A DNA stretch of 64,000 nucleotides from Sympetrum striolatum (Eukaryota > Arthropoda > Insecta > Odonata > Libellulidae), in NCBI GenBank assembly GCA_947579665.1, contig OX388345.1, forward strand, positions 71,415,454 to 71,479,453, given 5' to 3'. A program made the position numbers and the translations under genes. Numbering within the stretch: position 1 is the stretch's first letter; each line of letters begins with the position of its first letter. The notes under the pieces are model-generated. The model saw only the letters and a list, made by a program, of their open reading frames with translations. It did no database searches and was not told the origin of the DNA. This document shows positions 47,730 through 58,490 of the stretch, piece by piece.

Positions 47730-47832
47730 AAGCAGAATCGGGCATGAATAAATCTGATAGAACAGGGACCGAACCCGGATCTCCCAGTTGCTGGCCGATT
47801 GCTCTATCCACTTAGCTATCCGACCAGTGTAT
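47730..47832 (-). mobile_element. tRNA-derived SINE copy with intact A box
   Basis: On the minus strand, A box TAGCTAAGTGG (complement of 47808-47818), GATAGAGCAATCGG and a B-box-like GGTTCGGTCCC (complement of 47765-47775) form a tRNA-like head. The body that follows ends TTCATGCCCGATTC, matching TTCATGCCCGTTTTTC in the copy at 9.1 kb. The acceptor and T-stem pairs are broken, so a working tRNA is unlikely. Confidence 0.65.
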
Positions 47833-48470
47833 ACTTATTGCATAAAATATCATAGATTGGTATTGGCTCTAATACGTCGCAGCTAGTTTTGCGGTATCGA
47901 CTTCGTTCTATATTTTGCAAGTTCGTTAAATCCTACACACTTCTATGGGGATATTTGATTCTTGTGTTACATTACAGGTCCCCCATAGAACTCCAAAGAG
48001 AGTTTACGCCTTTTCAGTCAAGTTCATCCGAATACTCTTAATTAACAATAACGACTTGTTAATCATGAAGGATGGTATCCGTGCTATCTTTTAGGCAGCG
48101 CTACTTAGTACCTATTCAACTGCGAGATTTCGAGAATGACCCGGCGAAATTCACTGGGAATATTTAATCTTAAAAGCATTTCTAGAAATATTCAGCGCAA
48201 TAACGTTCTTTAAGAAGGAATAAATGAGATATGTGGAAATTAAAATTAAATGGTGTGAGAGAATGTAATTCGCGGTCACAGCACAGAAACTTTATTTCAA
48301 GAATCACAGTAATATTTACGATAGATTTATTTCCTACATGTTCATGAAACTGGCTGAATGCAGTAAGATCTGTTCTGATTACACGTAATAATAACTGAAT
48401 TTCGAAATAATAGGGCAATTTAAATTATTTCCAAATTCAGGCAGTAGCCTTCAGTGATAGATTTTGAGAT
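47833..48470. other. AT-rich stretch, no gene seen
   Basis: A 78-codon minus frame at 48182-48418 is unrecognised. Confidence 0.55.
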
Positions 48471-48474
48471 ATGC

Positions 48475-48550
48475 AAATAAGGTTTCGCGCATATGTACCC
48501 CCACCAGGAATCGTATCGAGTTTAAAGTCTCTGGCGTACTATCTCAAGGT
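48475..48550 (-). mobile_element. SINE fragment related to the 36.84-kb copy
   Basis: CGCGCATATGTACCCCCACC then AGGAATCG parallels GCGCATATGGACCCCACC then GGATCTCG at 36848-36872. Only the first 30-40 bases align well; the head is badly decayed. Confidence 0.45.
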
Positions 48551-48710
48551 ATATGTACAAACAGGGAGTCATTAAAATGAGACTGGTACAACTGAATACA
48601 ATTATAATAAAAGAAAATGGAAAGCGATATAAATTCACCGTAAGTTATTCTGAAATTCTATGAGACTGAAAGTTCACTTGTTTCCAACTATAATGAATCA
48701 AATTGTGCCC

Positions 48711-48738
48711 ATTTTTCGCTTTACATTTTTCGCTTTAC
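48711..48738. repeat. 14-bp direct tandem repeat, two copies
   Basis: ATTTTTCGCTTTAC occurs twice in immediate succession, followed by ATTTTTTTT. It is probably a slippage product. Confidence 0.8.
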
Positions 48739-48889
48739 ATTTTTTTTATTTAATTTTTCAAATACACCCCTCATTTTTGGGACACGATCTACATCAAACA
48801 TATTCAGAACATCAGCGTTAGTCATCACAGAACAGTTATCAGAATATGCAACCGAAGTTATGGAACTATATTCAAACGAGGATAGAAGC

Positions 48890-49680
48890 GAAAACTTTAG
48901 AAATAAATCAGAGATGGTTTACAGGAAAGGGAAAACAAAAGCGAGATGATTCTCTTCGAAATCAAGGATATGTGAAGCGGAAGAAGTAGCATTGGGGGAC
49001 GCAAATAAAAGGCGAGCGACAGAGGGGAAGAGACTCCCGAGGGACCGCTGAAATAGGTAATTGACAAGAGGCTGACAGGAAGGGGAAAAAGAAGAGGCAA
49101 ATAATCCCAACTCTTGCGAGGATCGGAAAAATAAAATTATCGATAAAACCTCGGACGGAAGTGATGGAATTATTCTCTAAAAAGGATTTCCGTCCTCCAA
49201 AAGATTCCCAACCCCTTGGCAACGCAAATCAATCCCAACGCGACGCTAATTAAGATTTTCCGTTGCGTCATCCGGTTCCATCTTTCCAGTTTAGGAGCGC
49301 TCCATCATTAGCGGACCCACGGCTCGAAGAAATGAGTTCTCCTAAATCGAGATTCGGCTCTCTTTAATTTTTTTCGCGTTTCCCTCCATTATCCTTATCT
49401 GATTCCTACTGTTTCGCCCGCAGCGGGCATGTCTCTCGTCGAAAACTTTTGTGTAAAATGCAGCGAATAACCTCTCATCTGTTATCTCCGTAAACACGTA
49501 AAGAGGCAGACGGAAGATGCAGTCGACCTTGGGTGCCGTCGACGCACGTGGTTCCCCGGAGGAGGATTTCGAGAGAGTGTGGAAGTTACGACCTGTTGCG
49601 AATGGCATTCCCTCCGCATAATTAGACGGTTTAATTTGAGAGGTTTTTCGTCGACGACTGAACTTCCAAAAACAGCCGAT
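48890..49680. other. GC/CpG-richer island
   Basis: Purine-rich on the plus strand at about 48.9-49.1 kb, so minus frames of 63-88 codons are open and Leu/Ser/Phe-rich. None is recognised. The part at 49.26-49.65 kb is CpG-rich. Confidence 0.4.
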
Positions 49681-50420
49681 TATGAAGAACCTTCCACATC
49701 ATATAATAATGTAATCTTCCACGGAGGAATGATAAGTTTATACGATACTATTATCTTTACATGTTAACTATTCAACTTTTCACTACTATTCACCATCTAT
49801 TCATTAAATATTATCAATACTGCACATTTTAAGATTAATAATGTTGCAGACAGTTTAGAAAATTAAAATTAACTTAAGGATCCGAAAAATAACCAAAATT
49901 ATACCTCCATAGCCCGTAGGCCGATTTCAAGCTCAAAATTACCATCATTAACTACCAAAAAGCCCTTGTAATGGGGATGTGGCTCACTAGATGACATGAG
50001 GAGTGACGTTATTCGCCTCGCTTTCCTCATTGAGCCAGAAGGATATGTTCAGAAAACATTCACAAAAGCGGAGAATAATATTTCAACTTCCAATCTTAAT
50101 TTATGTAATATTTACCTTTGTATGAGCTAACACAAGGAACGCATAAATAATTATCATCTGAATTGAAAACTGTTGACCTTTCGTTCTGATTGGTCGTGTC
50201 ATCAGTCAAACATAAAATTCTCACCAACAAAACGCTTTATAGAGTAGAATAGAAAAAGCAAATAACATGCTAATCTGTAATACAGAATCATCGCCGAAAT
50301 TTTCTCTGAAATTCATTCTTTCATAAAGCACCTTACCACTACGAGAGGCGAACTGACGCAAAAATCATTGGAGCACAGCAGTGATAAAAGAATTATCCTC
50401 CGATAAACATTCACTCAGGA
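49681..50420. other. No gene; shared motif at 49913-49927
   Basis: CCCGTAGGCCGATTT is the exact reverse complement of AAATCGGCCTACGGG at 8401-8415. Partial similarity extends a few bases past the motif on the TTGAG side. This may be a fragment of a dispersed repeat. Confidence 0.4.
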
Positions 50421-50970
50421 TATATAGCTGACATAAACCGCCCCATTAACCTCAGCCGCTATTACAGGCATCACTGGAAAACACCATCGGCGCGGACCTT
50501 ATTGGACAATGCGACATAAATCGAATACTTTCACACCCACGGAAAGTGCAAGTTAATAACCATTGGAAACGAGGAAGCCTTGGTGAAAACAAAACTGCTT
50601 TCGAACGGCGAACAAAAGAAGGCAGAGCCCCGCCGCGGTAATTCCGGCGATCGTTTTGGAAAAGTGAATGCGAAGCCCATTCGTTTTGGTTAGGAGAAAG
50701 TGCTATATATCCTCCGTCTGACAGACCGCGCCCACATCTGGCGATAGAAAAATCGGATTTTTATTTGGGCTAAAAGCCGCCTTCGGAAGCGGCGAAAAGA
50801 TGAGCGACACATGTCCCTCTTGCCACCGCCTTCCTAATTGAAACTTCAAACTTCCCTCGCGACGCTAACACCCTTGTTTAAAAGGAAAATCGATGGGCAG
50901 AAAGAGAGAGAAATGGATGCATTTGCGTTGCCGTGGTTCCCGGCGGAAATTCCTCTCCTTAATTTCGTAC
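50421..50970. other. GC/CpG-rich island, no frame of note
   Basis: CpG and CGGCGA-type words are frequent, but no frame longer than 60 codons is open. Non-coding, function unknown. Confidence 0.4.
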
Positions 50971-51077
50971 CTGCCTGGATGGTGGGCCAAACAGTAAATT
51001 AATATCGACTCTGCGTCATTTCGGGCATCCTTGGAAATAGCAAATTGTTTATTAGTTCGTAAGCTGTAAGCTGGTCT

Positions 51078-51300
51078 CTACTTGTCTTGCCCGAAGAAGC
51101 CTCTGATAGCTCGATGAATGTATGTTATTGCTGAATCTAAATGTATCATGTTCATTAGATCTGGATCGATTGAAAGGTATTTACCACAACGTTCTATATA
51201 GTAGAGTATAGATTGCTGTGTGCTAGTTTCATGCCGGAGGTAAATTTTGATAGTTCTATGAATGTATAGTGCTAATTATACTAAATAAAAATGTATCTAC
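51078..51300. repeat. Degenerate tandem duplication, period about 145 bp
   Basis: Segments at about 51078-51150 and 51223-51300 share, in order, CTA-TT-T-ATGCC/TTGCCC, GATAG(C/T)TC-ATGAATGTAT, and TAAA-ATGTATC. Many differences separate them. The second ends exactly where the dispersed repeat at 51.29 kb starts. Confidence 0.45.
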
Positions 51301-51460
51301 ATCTAAATTAATACTCAACGAAATACATTTCGGCGTGTGGCAAGGGATTTAAGCTCCAGGCGTTGTAAATACTTCAATTTGTTATTATCGAGCATAGCTC
51401 GTGGAAAGAATGAGATTTTAAAATTACTTGTCCTAGCATCTATTTCTCTCAATTTACACT
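51291..51460. mobile_element. Widespread arthropod dispersed repeat, fragment
   Basis: ATGTATCTACATCTAAATTA, then ATACTC, CATTTCGGCGTGTGGCAAGGG, later CGAGCATAGCTCGTGGAAAG and CATCTATTTCTCTCAATTTA, follow the order of a repeat I recall as common in insect genomes (TACATCTAC...CCGCAAGCCACC...GGTGTGTGGCGGAGGGTAC...GAGCGAGGGAAAA). The copy is diverged. I do not know the formal family name. Orientation relative to the parent element is uncertain. Confidence 0.5.
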
Positions 51461-53300
51461 CACGGTAAATTTATTATGAACATTAGATGTAGAAAAATAT
51501 AGATATTTATCGCAAAGCAATAGAGAGTTAAAGAGAAAAGCAGTTCAAATGCAAATGCAACTCATGCAAATCTGTAATTCGAAATAATCACCGAAAATTG
51601 TCGTCTCAATGTTCCTTTTTTTTACCCATGAACTGACTTGAAAATAGAAGCAGAAAACAAAAGATTAGAAGCCGCGGAAATATGGTTTTATTGAAAGTTA
51701 ATGAAAATTAAATGGACTGAACAATAGGGCAATGAAGTTGTCCTTCGAAGAGCTAGTGAAGATAGTATCCCATTCAAATAAATCATAAAAGAAGAAGAAA
51801 CTTAATATTACATATACTAATGTATTATATATTGTGAAGATTCAATCGGAAAATAGTGAAAAGAGGAATTCTAGAGGGAGACAGGTTGATGAGTGACAGT
51901 AAGAGAAAAGTTAGGAATTATGAGGGAATGAAATGGGTGACAGGAAGTAAAGAGCGTCTTGAAGAGCTGCGAAAAACCAATCTTCGGGATGAAAATCCTT
52001 GATGATGGTATGTCTATAAACATTTGTACAAATGTTTTTATCTTCGACTAATTCTCGAGAGCTACTGTTCACACGGATTTAAAAGTTAGTACGATCATAC
52101 ATTCTGTCAATCCTCACATAGTATACAACTTTAAAGCCTCCAAGTCATTTCATTAATCCACGCACAATTTGATGAAATCCCCCAAAATTACGGCAGAATC
52201 CGCCACAAACGTTGTCTTGACTACCAATTCAATTTCTGTCAGACCTAAAAAGCGAATGGTGATACATGAGACTCTTTTTGTTATTTAAGACACATTCTGG
52301 ATGATTTTAAAGTTTTATTTTCCGAGCATTAAACGCAAAATAGCAACCTAAAATGTCGCTCGAAATTGGTAAACATATAAAATTCCTCTGGGAGAAAACA
52401 TTTTTCTCCCCGTGGAATGTAACTTTTGGCAACCACGCTTCACACACCGTAACAACGCTTTCGATTCTTTCATCTTTTCTTCGAACCTTCGCAATTTGCA
52501 TGACACTAAAGAAGTTCGTGATCACTTCGTATGAGCTCACTTCTTTCGGAAGAGCGACTCGAAATGTTCCAGTTCTTGTAACATCGAATAGAATCCAGTC
52601 TCACCAAAATTTCATCCAGTAAGTAAGGGTAGAATATTGACATTTTTATGTAAACCTCCTTTTTTAGAGCCCGATGTTGAATCTAGGAGTTAAAAAGTGA
52701 CCTTCAAAAGAATTTGTTCCGTGAAAATTTGCACCTATTTCCGGTTTGCATTCCAGTTAAATGAAATATGCATTTATACAAAATAAAGAGAAATTGTTCA
52801 TTTATTCTTATCTATCTTAGCATAAAAAATCGCTTTTGTGCCAATTTTTGTTCTGTTATTGTGTTATTTTTGTTGTTTACTTGAGGTACCTATATTTTAT
52901 TTACTACATAGTTTTTTTTTTATCAATGCATTATATTATTACCACATCTGTTTTCTTTACTGTTCAATCTAACGATCCTTTCTTCACATCCATTTTCAGA
53001 AATTGATATAAGTGGATAAATTTTCTTTACTCAGTACAATACATAGCCATGTTATTCTAATCAAAATAAATTATTCTTTTTTTTTCGGATTCCTCATCAA
53101 AACCAAATAGCATCTATCTGACGAAATTTTTATTCTTTCAAACGTAATTTTCAGTATCAATGTAGTGATTTTTTGCATTTTTTATAAATTCATAATCATT
53201 ATTCTCAGTTAACTCAGTCTTATTTAACTGTAGCATTCAATTTCTTAATCATGAGTTAAAATGTAAGACGGGAATGTTGCGACCTAAATCCCGAATCGAA
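51461..53300. other. AT-rich stretch, no gene seen
   Basis: Overlapping opposite frames at 52307-52540 (minus) and 52353-52622 (plus) are unrecognised. The rest, especially 52.7-53.25 kb, is T-rich with no structure noticed. Confidence 0.55.
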
Positions 53301-53593
53301 TAAATACGAACGCATGCAAGTATGTACTCACACTTCTCTCACACGATATTCCAGCAATCCATCCGCCTTCTTTCCTCGGCTCTAAATCCGATTGACAAGA
53401 GCCGAGTATCCGAGCATTTCTCTCCCATATCCGAGAGATGCTATATTAGGCCACCGCTGGTCCTTTCAAACGCAGACGGACGTCTAGCAACAAAAGGCAG
53501 AGGATGTAAATCCGGTAACTAAGTGCTAAAAAACGAGTGAGTAATGGATGCAGGCCAGATGCAGGAGCCGTGAGGGAATGGCGTGCGTCCCAA
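53301..53593. other. GC-richer flank of the TTAA-bounded cluster
   Basis: A 66-codon plus frame at 53322-53522 is unrecognised. CpG is moderately frequent. Confidence 0.4.
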
Positions 53594-53670
53594 TTAAAAA
53601 TAAAATGGCAGCAGGACGTCTAAACTGTTACGCTACCCCCTCCTCTATTCGGTACGAATGGATGATTTAA
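53594..53670. repeat. 77-bp unit bounded by TTAA, copy 1
   Basis: Starts TTAAAAATAAAATGGCAGCA and ends GAATGGATGATTTAA. It matches 54964-55038 at about 67 of 75 aligned bases plus one 2-base gap. Similarity begins and ends at TTAA on both sides; the sequences beyond are unrelated apart from a shared GCGTCC nearby. Confidence 0.75.
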
Positions 53671-53720
53671 CTCTACAAGAAGTAGAACTCTAACTCGTAG
53701 AAGGACGGGAGTTTCGCTCT

Positions 53721-54782
53721 ACCTAGAAGGATGGGAAGTGGTCATTTGACCACTTCGCTTATCAATACCTATTCTTCTTTGCAAATTAGAGGCGTTTAAT
53801 CGTTTATTTTAGCCCTATCTCTATACTTATAGCAACCTTAAATTGGTGTTTTTCCATCGATAATAATAATAAAAGAACTTCATTAGGACAAGATTGAGAC
53901 TAGGAAGTCTCTTCTTACATCCAACCCTTCGTCGTATGAGAAATGAATGGAAATAGATAGCTTGCAAAAGTACAAAGAAGAAAACTGCTATGCGGATTAA
54001 AAAACCTAATCTAAGAGCTTAGGAAAAATTTCCACCGCAGGAAAACACTCACTAGAAGGGTGTGAAAAGCCTACAGATAGATAGCTAAAGTTGCTGATGA
54101 AAGTAGGTTAAAAGAGTTATAAAAGACAAGAAGAAAAATTGATAGAGGTATACAAAAAGAATGAACAAGTGATGACATGTTTTCATAAAAAACAGTATCT
54201 CACGTAATGAAACTAAATGCGAGATGAGTTTCAAATGTAACGACAGGAAATGTATCAATATCGATCGATTGTTTATATAAAAATTTCCAGATACAGCTAA
54301 GAGTTCATTATTTTCACTGTATAGCGCTATGGATAATAACCAAGCTCTAATCAAGTTCCTTTTAAACATCATTTATATGGTAAAGGTATTGAGGGGCGCA
54401 AATGAAAAAAGATGATCGGTCGATATGATAATCCAAAGGAAGAAGAATTGGATAGAGCATGTAATCAGAAGGAACTGCTTACTTAAGGATATCCTGGAAG
54501 GAAAAGTGAAGAGAGGAAGAAGAACAGTGAAATTCATAGATTGCTTAAAGAATGAAGAGCGGTACTGTGGGATGAAGAGAGGAGCGCAGGATAGGGAAAA
54601 TTCGAGAAACAACACCTAGGACTTGCGCGAACAGACTACCCATGCATGATGATGATGAATGCAATAAATATTCAAATATAAATATCTGTATGAAAATATT
54701 TATTATAAAATAAAAATAGGTATTGAAACGTGGCTTGAATAGAGAGAGTGGTTGAATGACCTCCAGCCGTCCTTCTAGGTAT
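53721..54782. mobile_element. About 1-kb element with inverted ends
   Basis: The left end, ACCTAGAAGGATGGGAAGTGGTCA (about 53721-53744), is the reverse complement, with changes, of the right end TGACCTCCAGCCG, TCCTTCTAGGT (about 54758-54780). The left end continues into a 20-base hairpin in which AAGTGGTCA pairs with TGACCACTT (53736-53755). TA-rich bases flank both ends (CTCTA on the left, TATAA on the right). The inside holds AT-rich DNA and a reverse-transcriptase relic, so this is either a non-autonomous DNA transposon hit by a LINE or two related ends flanking other DNA. Confidence 0.55.
54380..54680 (+). pseudogene. Non-LTR retrotransposon RT C-terminal relic
   Basis: In one plus frame, the translation from 54380 contains VLRGANEKR, a stop at 54413, then SVD and, from 54425, an open stretch to 54619 with RKKNWIEHVIRR, LLKDILEGKVKRGRR and MKRGAQDRE. 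This is the order of the C-terminal region found after the reverse-transcriptase domain in many arthropod LINE proteins (NEERS, R-NW-GH-LRR, LL-D-IEGK--GKRGR, MKR-AEDRE). A short GATGATGATGAATG repeat closes the element. Catalytic RT motifs are absent; the copy is 5'-truncated and has at least one in-frame stop. Confidence 0.75.
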
Positions 54783-54924
54783 AACACAATGTAAAACTTA
54801 CCACATTAGCGTTAGCAAATTTTTAATTCGTTCATATTAAATTCAGGATGGTATCACAAGAAGTCACAAAGACTTTCGAAGTGAAGTGAAAAATATTTAA
54901 CTAAAGATATTGTGAAGCAAAACG

Positions 54925-54967
54925 CTGAAAAGTGGTCCAATGACCACCGGCGTCCTTCTGGCGTTAA
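54925..54967 (-). repeat. Third copy of the inverted end, abutting TTAA
   Basis: Read on the minus strand, TTAA is followed by CGCCAGAAGGACGCCGGTGG and TCATTGGACCACTT. It aligns with the ends at 53721 and 54780 (AGAAGGA, then GGTCATT-GACCACTT). A transposon end directly beside TTAA is the arrangement of piggyBac-type elements, but no transposase is present to confirm it. Confidence 0.5.
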
Positions 54968-55038
54968 AAATAAAATGGTAGCAGGACGTCTCAACTGTTA
55001 CGTTACTCCCTCCTATTCATCACGAATGGATGCTTTAA
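54964..55038. repeat. 75-bp unit bounded by TTAA, copy 2
   Basis: Same orientation as 53594-53670. It begins TTAAAAATAAAATGGTAGCA, immediately after the third inverted-end copy, and ends GAATGGATGCTTTAA. The two copies enclose about 1.3 kb with the inverted-end element and the LINE relic. Confidence 0.75.
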
Positions 55039-55470
55039 TTCGTCCACCGGGATATCCATACCTCCGCTCTTTCTTGAAGTTCTTCCACCTTTTCCCTCTA
55101 CCTTCAGCCGTTCTTCCCATTCCGATCCCAACTCCCCGTGTGTGCCGAAAGCTCTTTCCGGCCTCGTCAAACGCTACAGACCACTAAAGAAACGATTTCA
55201 AATTTCGTGCTCGCAGGCAATGCGGAGTGCTCCAGCGAGCTAATGGTCTACTTCCAAAGAAGCACGAAACTTCGCTAGCCATTCCTATGACAAGCCATAG
55301 GAAGCAGACAATGTGTTATTCCGCGGAGAACTCGAGGAATGACGTTCCTCTTCTAATCTCCGATCGTAATTAAAGCTCGTATTTTGTACTTGAGCGGATT
55401 CAAGGACGTGTGCCGAAGATTTCATTTCGAGTACACGATTAAAAATCCGTAGACGATGTCGCCACGCGAT
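55039..55470. other. GC/CpG-richer island
   Basis: A plus frame at 54912-55187 crosses the TTAA unit and is therefore doubtful. No product is recognised. Confidence 0.4.
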
Positions 55471-56330
55471 TGAGTTAATTGGAAGATGATGCCCGAAATA
55501 AATGAAAATAATAAGCTAACTTCCAGCCTAGAAGATTCCTCCACAAAAGTAATATCAAGGAGTTGAATAATACGAAATTAATTTCATCATATATTTTTAC
55601 TCATTATTTTGTGATAAAAAGATACGGAGTTTATTAAACATGATCCTTACAATTCCGTGGAAGATCTTTAATAACGTAAGCAAAGGAAAATTTAAGAATA
55701 AAGTTACGACAAAGATAGCAACCATAAATTGCCACCCTTTTCAATCACATTTGAAAAATTAAAAGATAGGCCTAAATAAAGGCAAAACGAAAAGTACAAT
55801 AAATAAAATGTAACAATTTTTATCAAATGATATTAAAAATGAGAAAATTGGTATTTTTAATCTATGAATCTTTCTTTTAATTTAAACATTCCGTAATTAC
55901 ATTAACCAAGAATTTTCCCCTAAAGTAAGATCAATTTACCGAGAGATTGTCTAAACAGTGAGCTAAGATATCTCATTAAATATCTCATTTGCGCTCAATT
56001 AAAATTCATAAGCATAAACCTAGATCATACTCACAAGTATGAACCTAAACTAATTCTTCCTAAAGCTTACGAAACCAAGATTTATGCTGCAGTTCTAAAA
56101 GTAATGGGATATAACCAACTGCAATGACATTTGAGCATTCGTATTAGTATTTGCCCTTTCCGAGTAAAAATTTTAATTTTAATATATAATACTAAAAGGG
56201 CCTAAGACTAAACCTTGTGGAACGTCTTACATTGCATACTGACTATAGCAGACAAAGCAGACCGTTATAATTAATTAATTAGTGAAATAATTATCAACCA
56301 CACTCATAATAATGAAAAGTAATCATGACT
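55471..56330. other. AT-rich stretch, no gene seen
   Basis: Nothing supported on either strand; the sequence is strongly AT-rich. Confidence 0.6.
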
Positions 56331-56825
56331 GATTGGTATCCATGAGTGTAAAGCTTCGAGGGACGAAGTTGACGCAGTATCGCCGCTTACCAAAACTCCG
56401 AGAACTTGGAGGTATTTAGCTGAGATTAAGAACAAAAGGATTCCAGCGAGAAAAAATCCCATAAGATCGATAGGCCTCCCACCCACGCTCTCCCAAGGCC
56501 CCCAACAGCCTTTCCTTGGACTCTCCCTACACACGTGGAACCCCCTTCGGCAAGAATGCGCCCCAGGCGAAGGTACGAGTCCATAAAAGAAAGGAGCCGG
56601 TTACTTGGGCTCTGAAGGAGGCTGACATTCGACTAAAACACCTTTTGAGTACCCACGTCTTCTCGCCGTATTTTCCACTTGGCCTGGAACGATGGACAAG
56701 TCGCCGAATATCGCAGACGATTGCTCCATTGTGTTCGTCCTACTCATTGCCCCTGAAAGTCGACTTTTTGTTGCCACTTTCGTGTAACAAAGCACCAAGC
56801 TAAAAGCTTTTCTGGGTATCACTTT
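56331..56825. other. GC-richer island with 73-95 codon frames
   Basis: Frames at 56304-56534 (minus), 56516-56803 (plus) and 56601-56822 (minus) overlap. None resembles a known product. Confidence 0.35.
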
Positions 56826-58490
56826 GAATTATTTCATCGGAAAACTAATCTCGAAATAAATATTACTATCGAGGTTTTACTTGAAGTAATTAGGAGTCGA
56901 CAGAGGAAATGAATGGGTCAGTTATTGAGAGGAGAGTAATTGCTAAAGAAAGTAATTGAGGGTAGATTACGATGACTAAGTAGAAAACAGAAAAAGGCAG
57001 AATGTATTAGATGGCCTAAAGAGCGGGGTAAGTTACCAACAAAATAAATAATGGCATTGGATAGGTTATATTAAGCTAATGATTTAACACATATTTATGT
57101 ATTCACGTAATTGGAATATTTCTGCGTGAAGGCACGAGCTCAAACAAAGTACACGCTTTGAAGAAGCGGTTAGGCTGAAGTAACAATAAGATTATATGCC
57201 ATTGTCCGGCACATTTTTCGTAGTAAGTTTGACAAAATATTGGACTTCATGTATTTTTAACAGTTGTAATTTTTATATTCCTTAGGCAAAAAATTGAAAC
57301 GACTTAATTGGACGGAGTTTTAATGACTTTATCAAAGAATTAGGGTTTTATATAGGAATTTCCGAAGTCATAGAATACTGTATATAAAATCATAACGAAT
57401 ATCCCGCGATAGCTAAATTAACAATAACAATTCTGCTAAACTTCAGGCTTTTCAAGTCTCAGGCTTCAGGCTTCAAAACTCCTCTAGTGCCAAACTATCC
57501 TCAATAGATGGTAATATTCATGAATTCGTGGATGTTTCAAATCTAACTTGATCGATGTCATCCGGAGTCCGCCAGATGCCCTGCAATCAATATTGAACAA
57601 ACGTCCATCTCGCGACTTAGCGGCGATCTTCATAGGCTCGAAAGCGGAGTTAGCGATGCGCAGAGAAAAAAAACAAGGTTAATTTCCGGGCGAAATTATC
57701 CATGGATCCGCGTTTTAGGATTAGCGCCGGTAGAGAAGGGAGCCCAAAATGGCCATCGGACTCAAATATCACTTCTTCTGGAACATGCCTTTCTATTTTC
57801 ATTAGATCGGAACGTCTGCTTCCAGAATCCCACTTTAAGGACGATCTCATTAAGTAGTATCACTCGTTCCATTTCCAAGAAGGTTTCACTGATTCGAAAT
57901 AAGTTATCTTTTCCGGTGGGTTTCCATGTGGGTTTCGAGTGGATTATGAGGGCATTCTTGTCGTAATGCTGCCTGCAGGTTCTTTACGGTATACGTTAGT
58001 ACGCATAAATTAATACTCTACTTAAATTCAATTGATTCCCCTTATCGAAGTAAGATTTTCTAAAACACGTACGACCAAATAAAAGCTTCTTGGATCTCAA
58101 AACTTGAATAAATATTTTATGCGAATTGTAGGCTCTTATAGACGTACTGGGAAGATCATAGACAAATATTTAGCCATTAAAATTCGTCAAATACTATATC
58201 GCTTTGTTTGATCTGTAAATTTGTCCGTACTGACATGAATAGCGCTATTTTTCGTCTGATGGTCTAAAATTGCTGACCTTGCTAATTACAATACCATCAA
58301 CGCCAAGATTCCGCGTTTATTTCCCGGATATCGAGATTTTCCTGGTTAGGGAATGTTTTTGATTGTTGGACCGTTGCTACTGTTTATGTCACTTGCTAAA
58401 GTTGTTGAATGAATGTAAGATAGTGATTGAGAAATTAATAATCATTTATTACTATATATTTTATGCGGCAATGCCAGCTATAACAGAATT
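56826..58490. other. No supported gene
   Basis: AT-rich, with a short tandem CAGGCTT repeat near 57443-57472 and a CpG-containing patch at about 57.56-57.97 kb where a 66-codon minus frame is open. Nothing is recognised. Confidence 0.55.

Noticed and set aside
47759..47830. Functional tRNA gene on the minus strand
   Set aside because: A and B boxes are present, but acceptor and T-stem pairs are broken, and the following body is shared with other dispersed copies, so it is a SINE.
54912..55187. 91-codon plus frame
   Set aside because: It crosses a transposon end and the TTAA-bounded repeat unit, so it is a chance frame.
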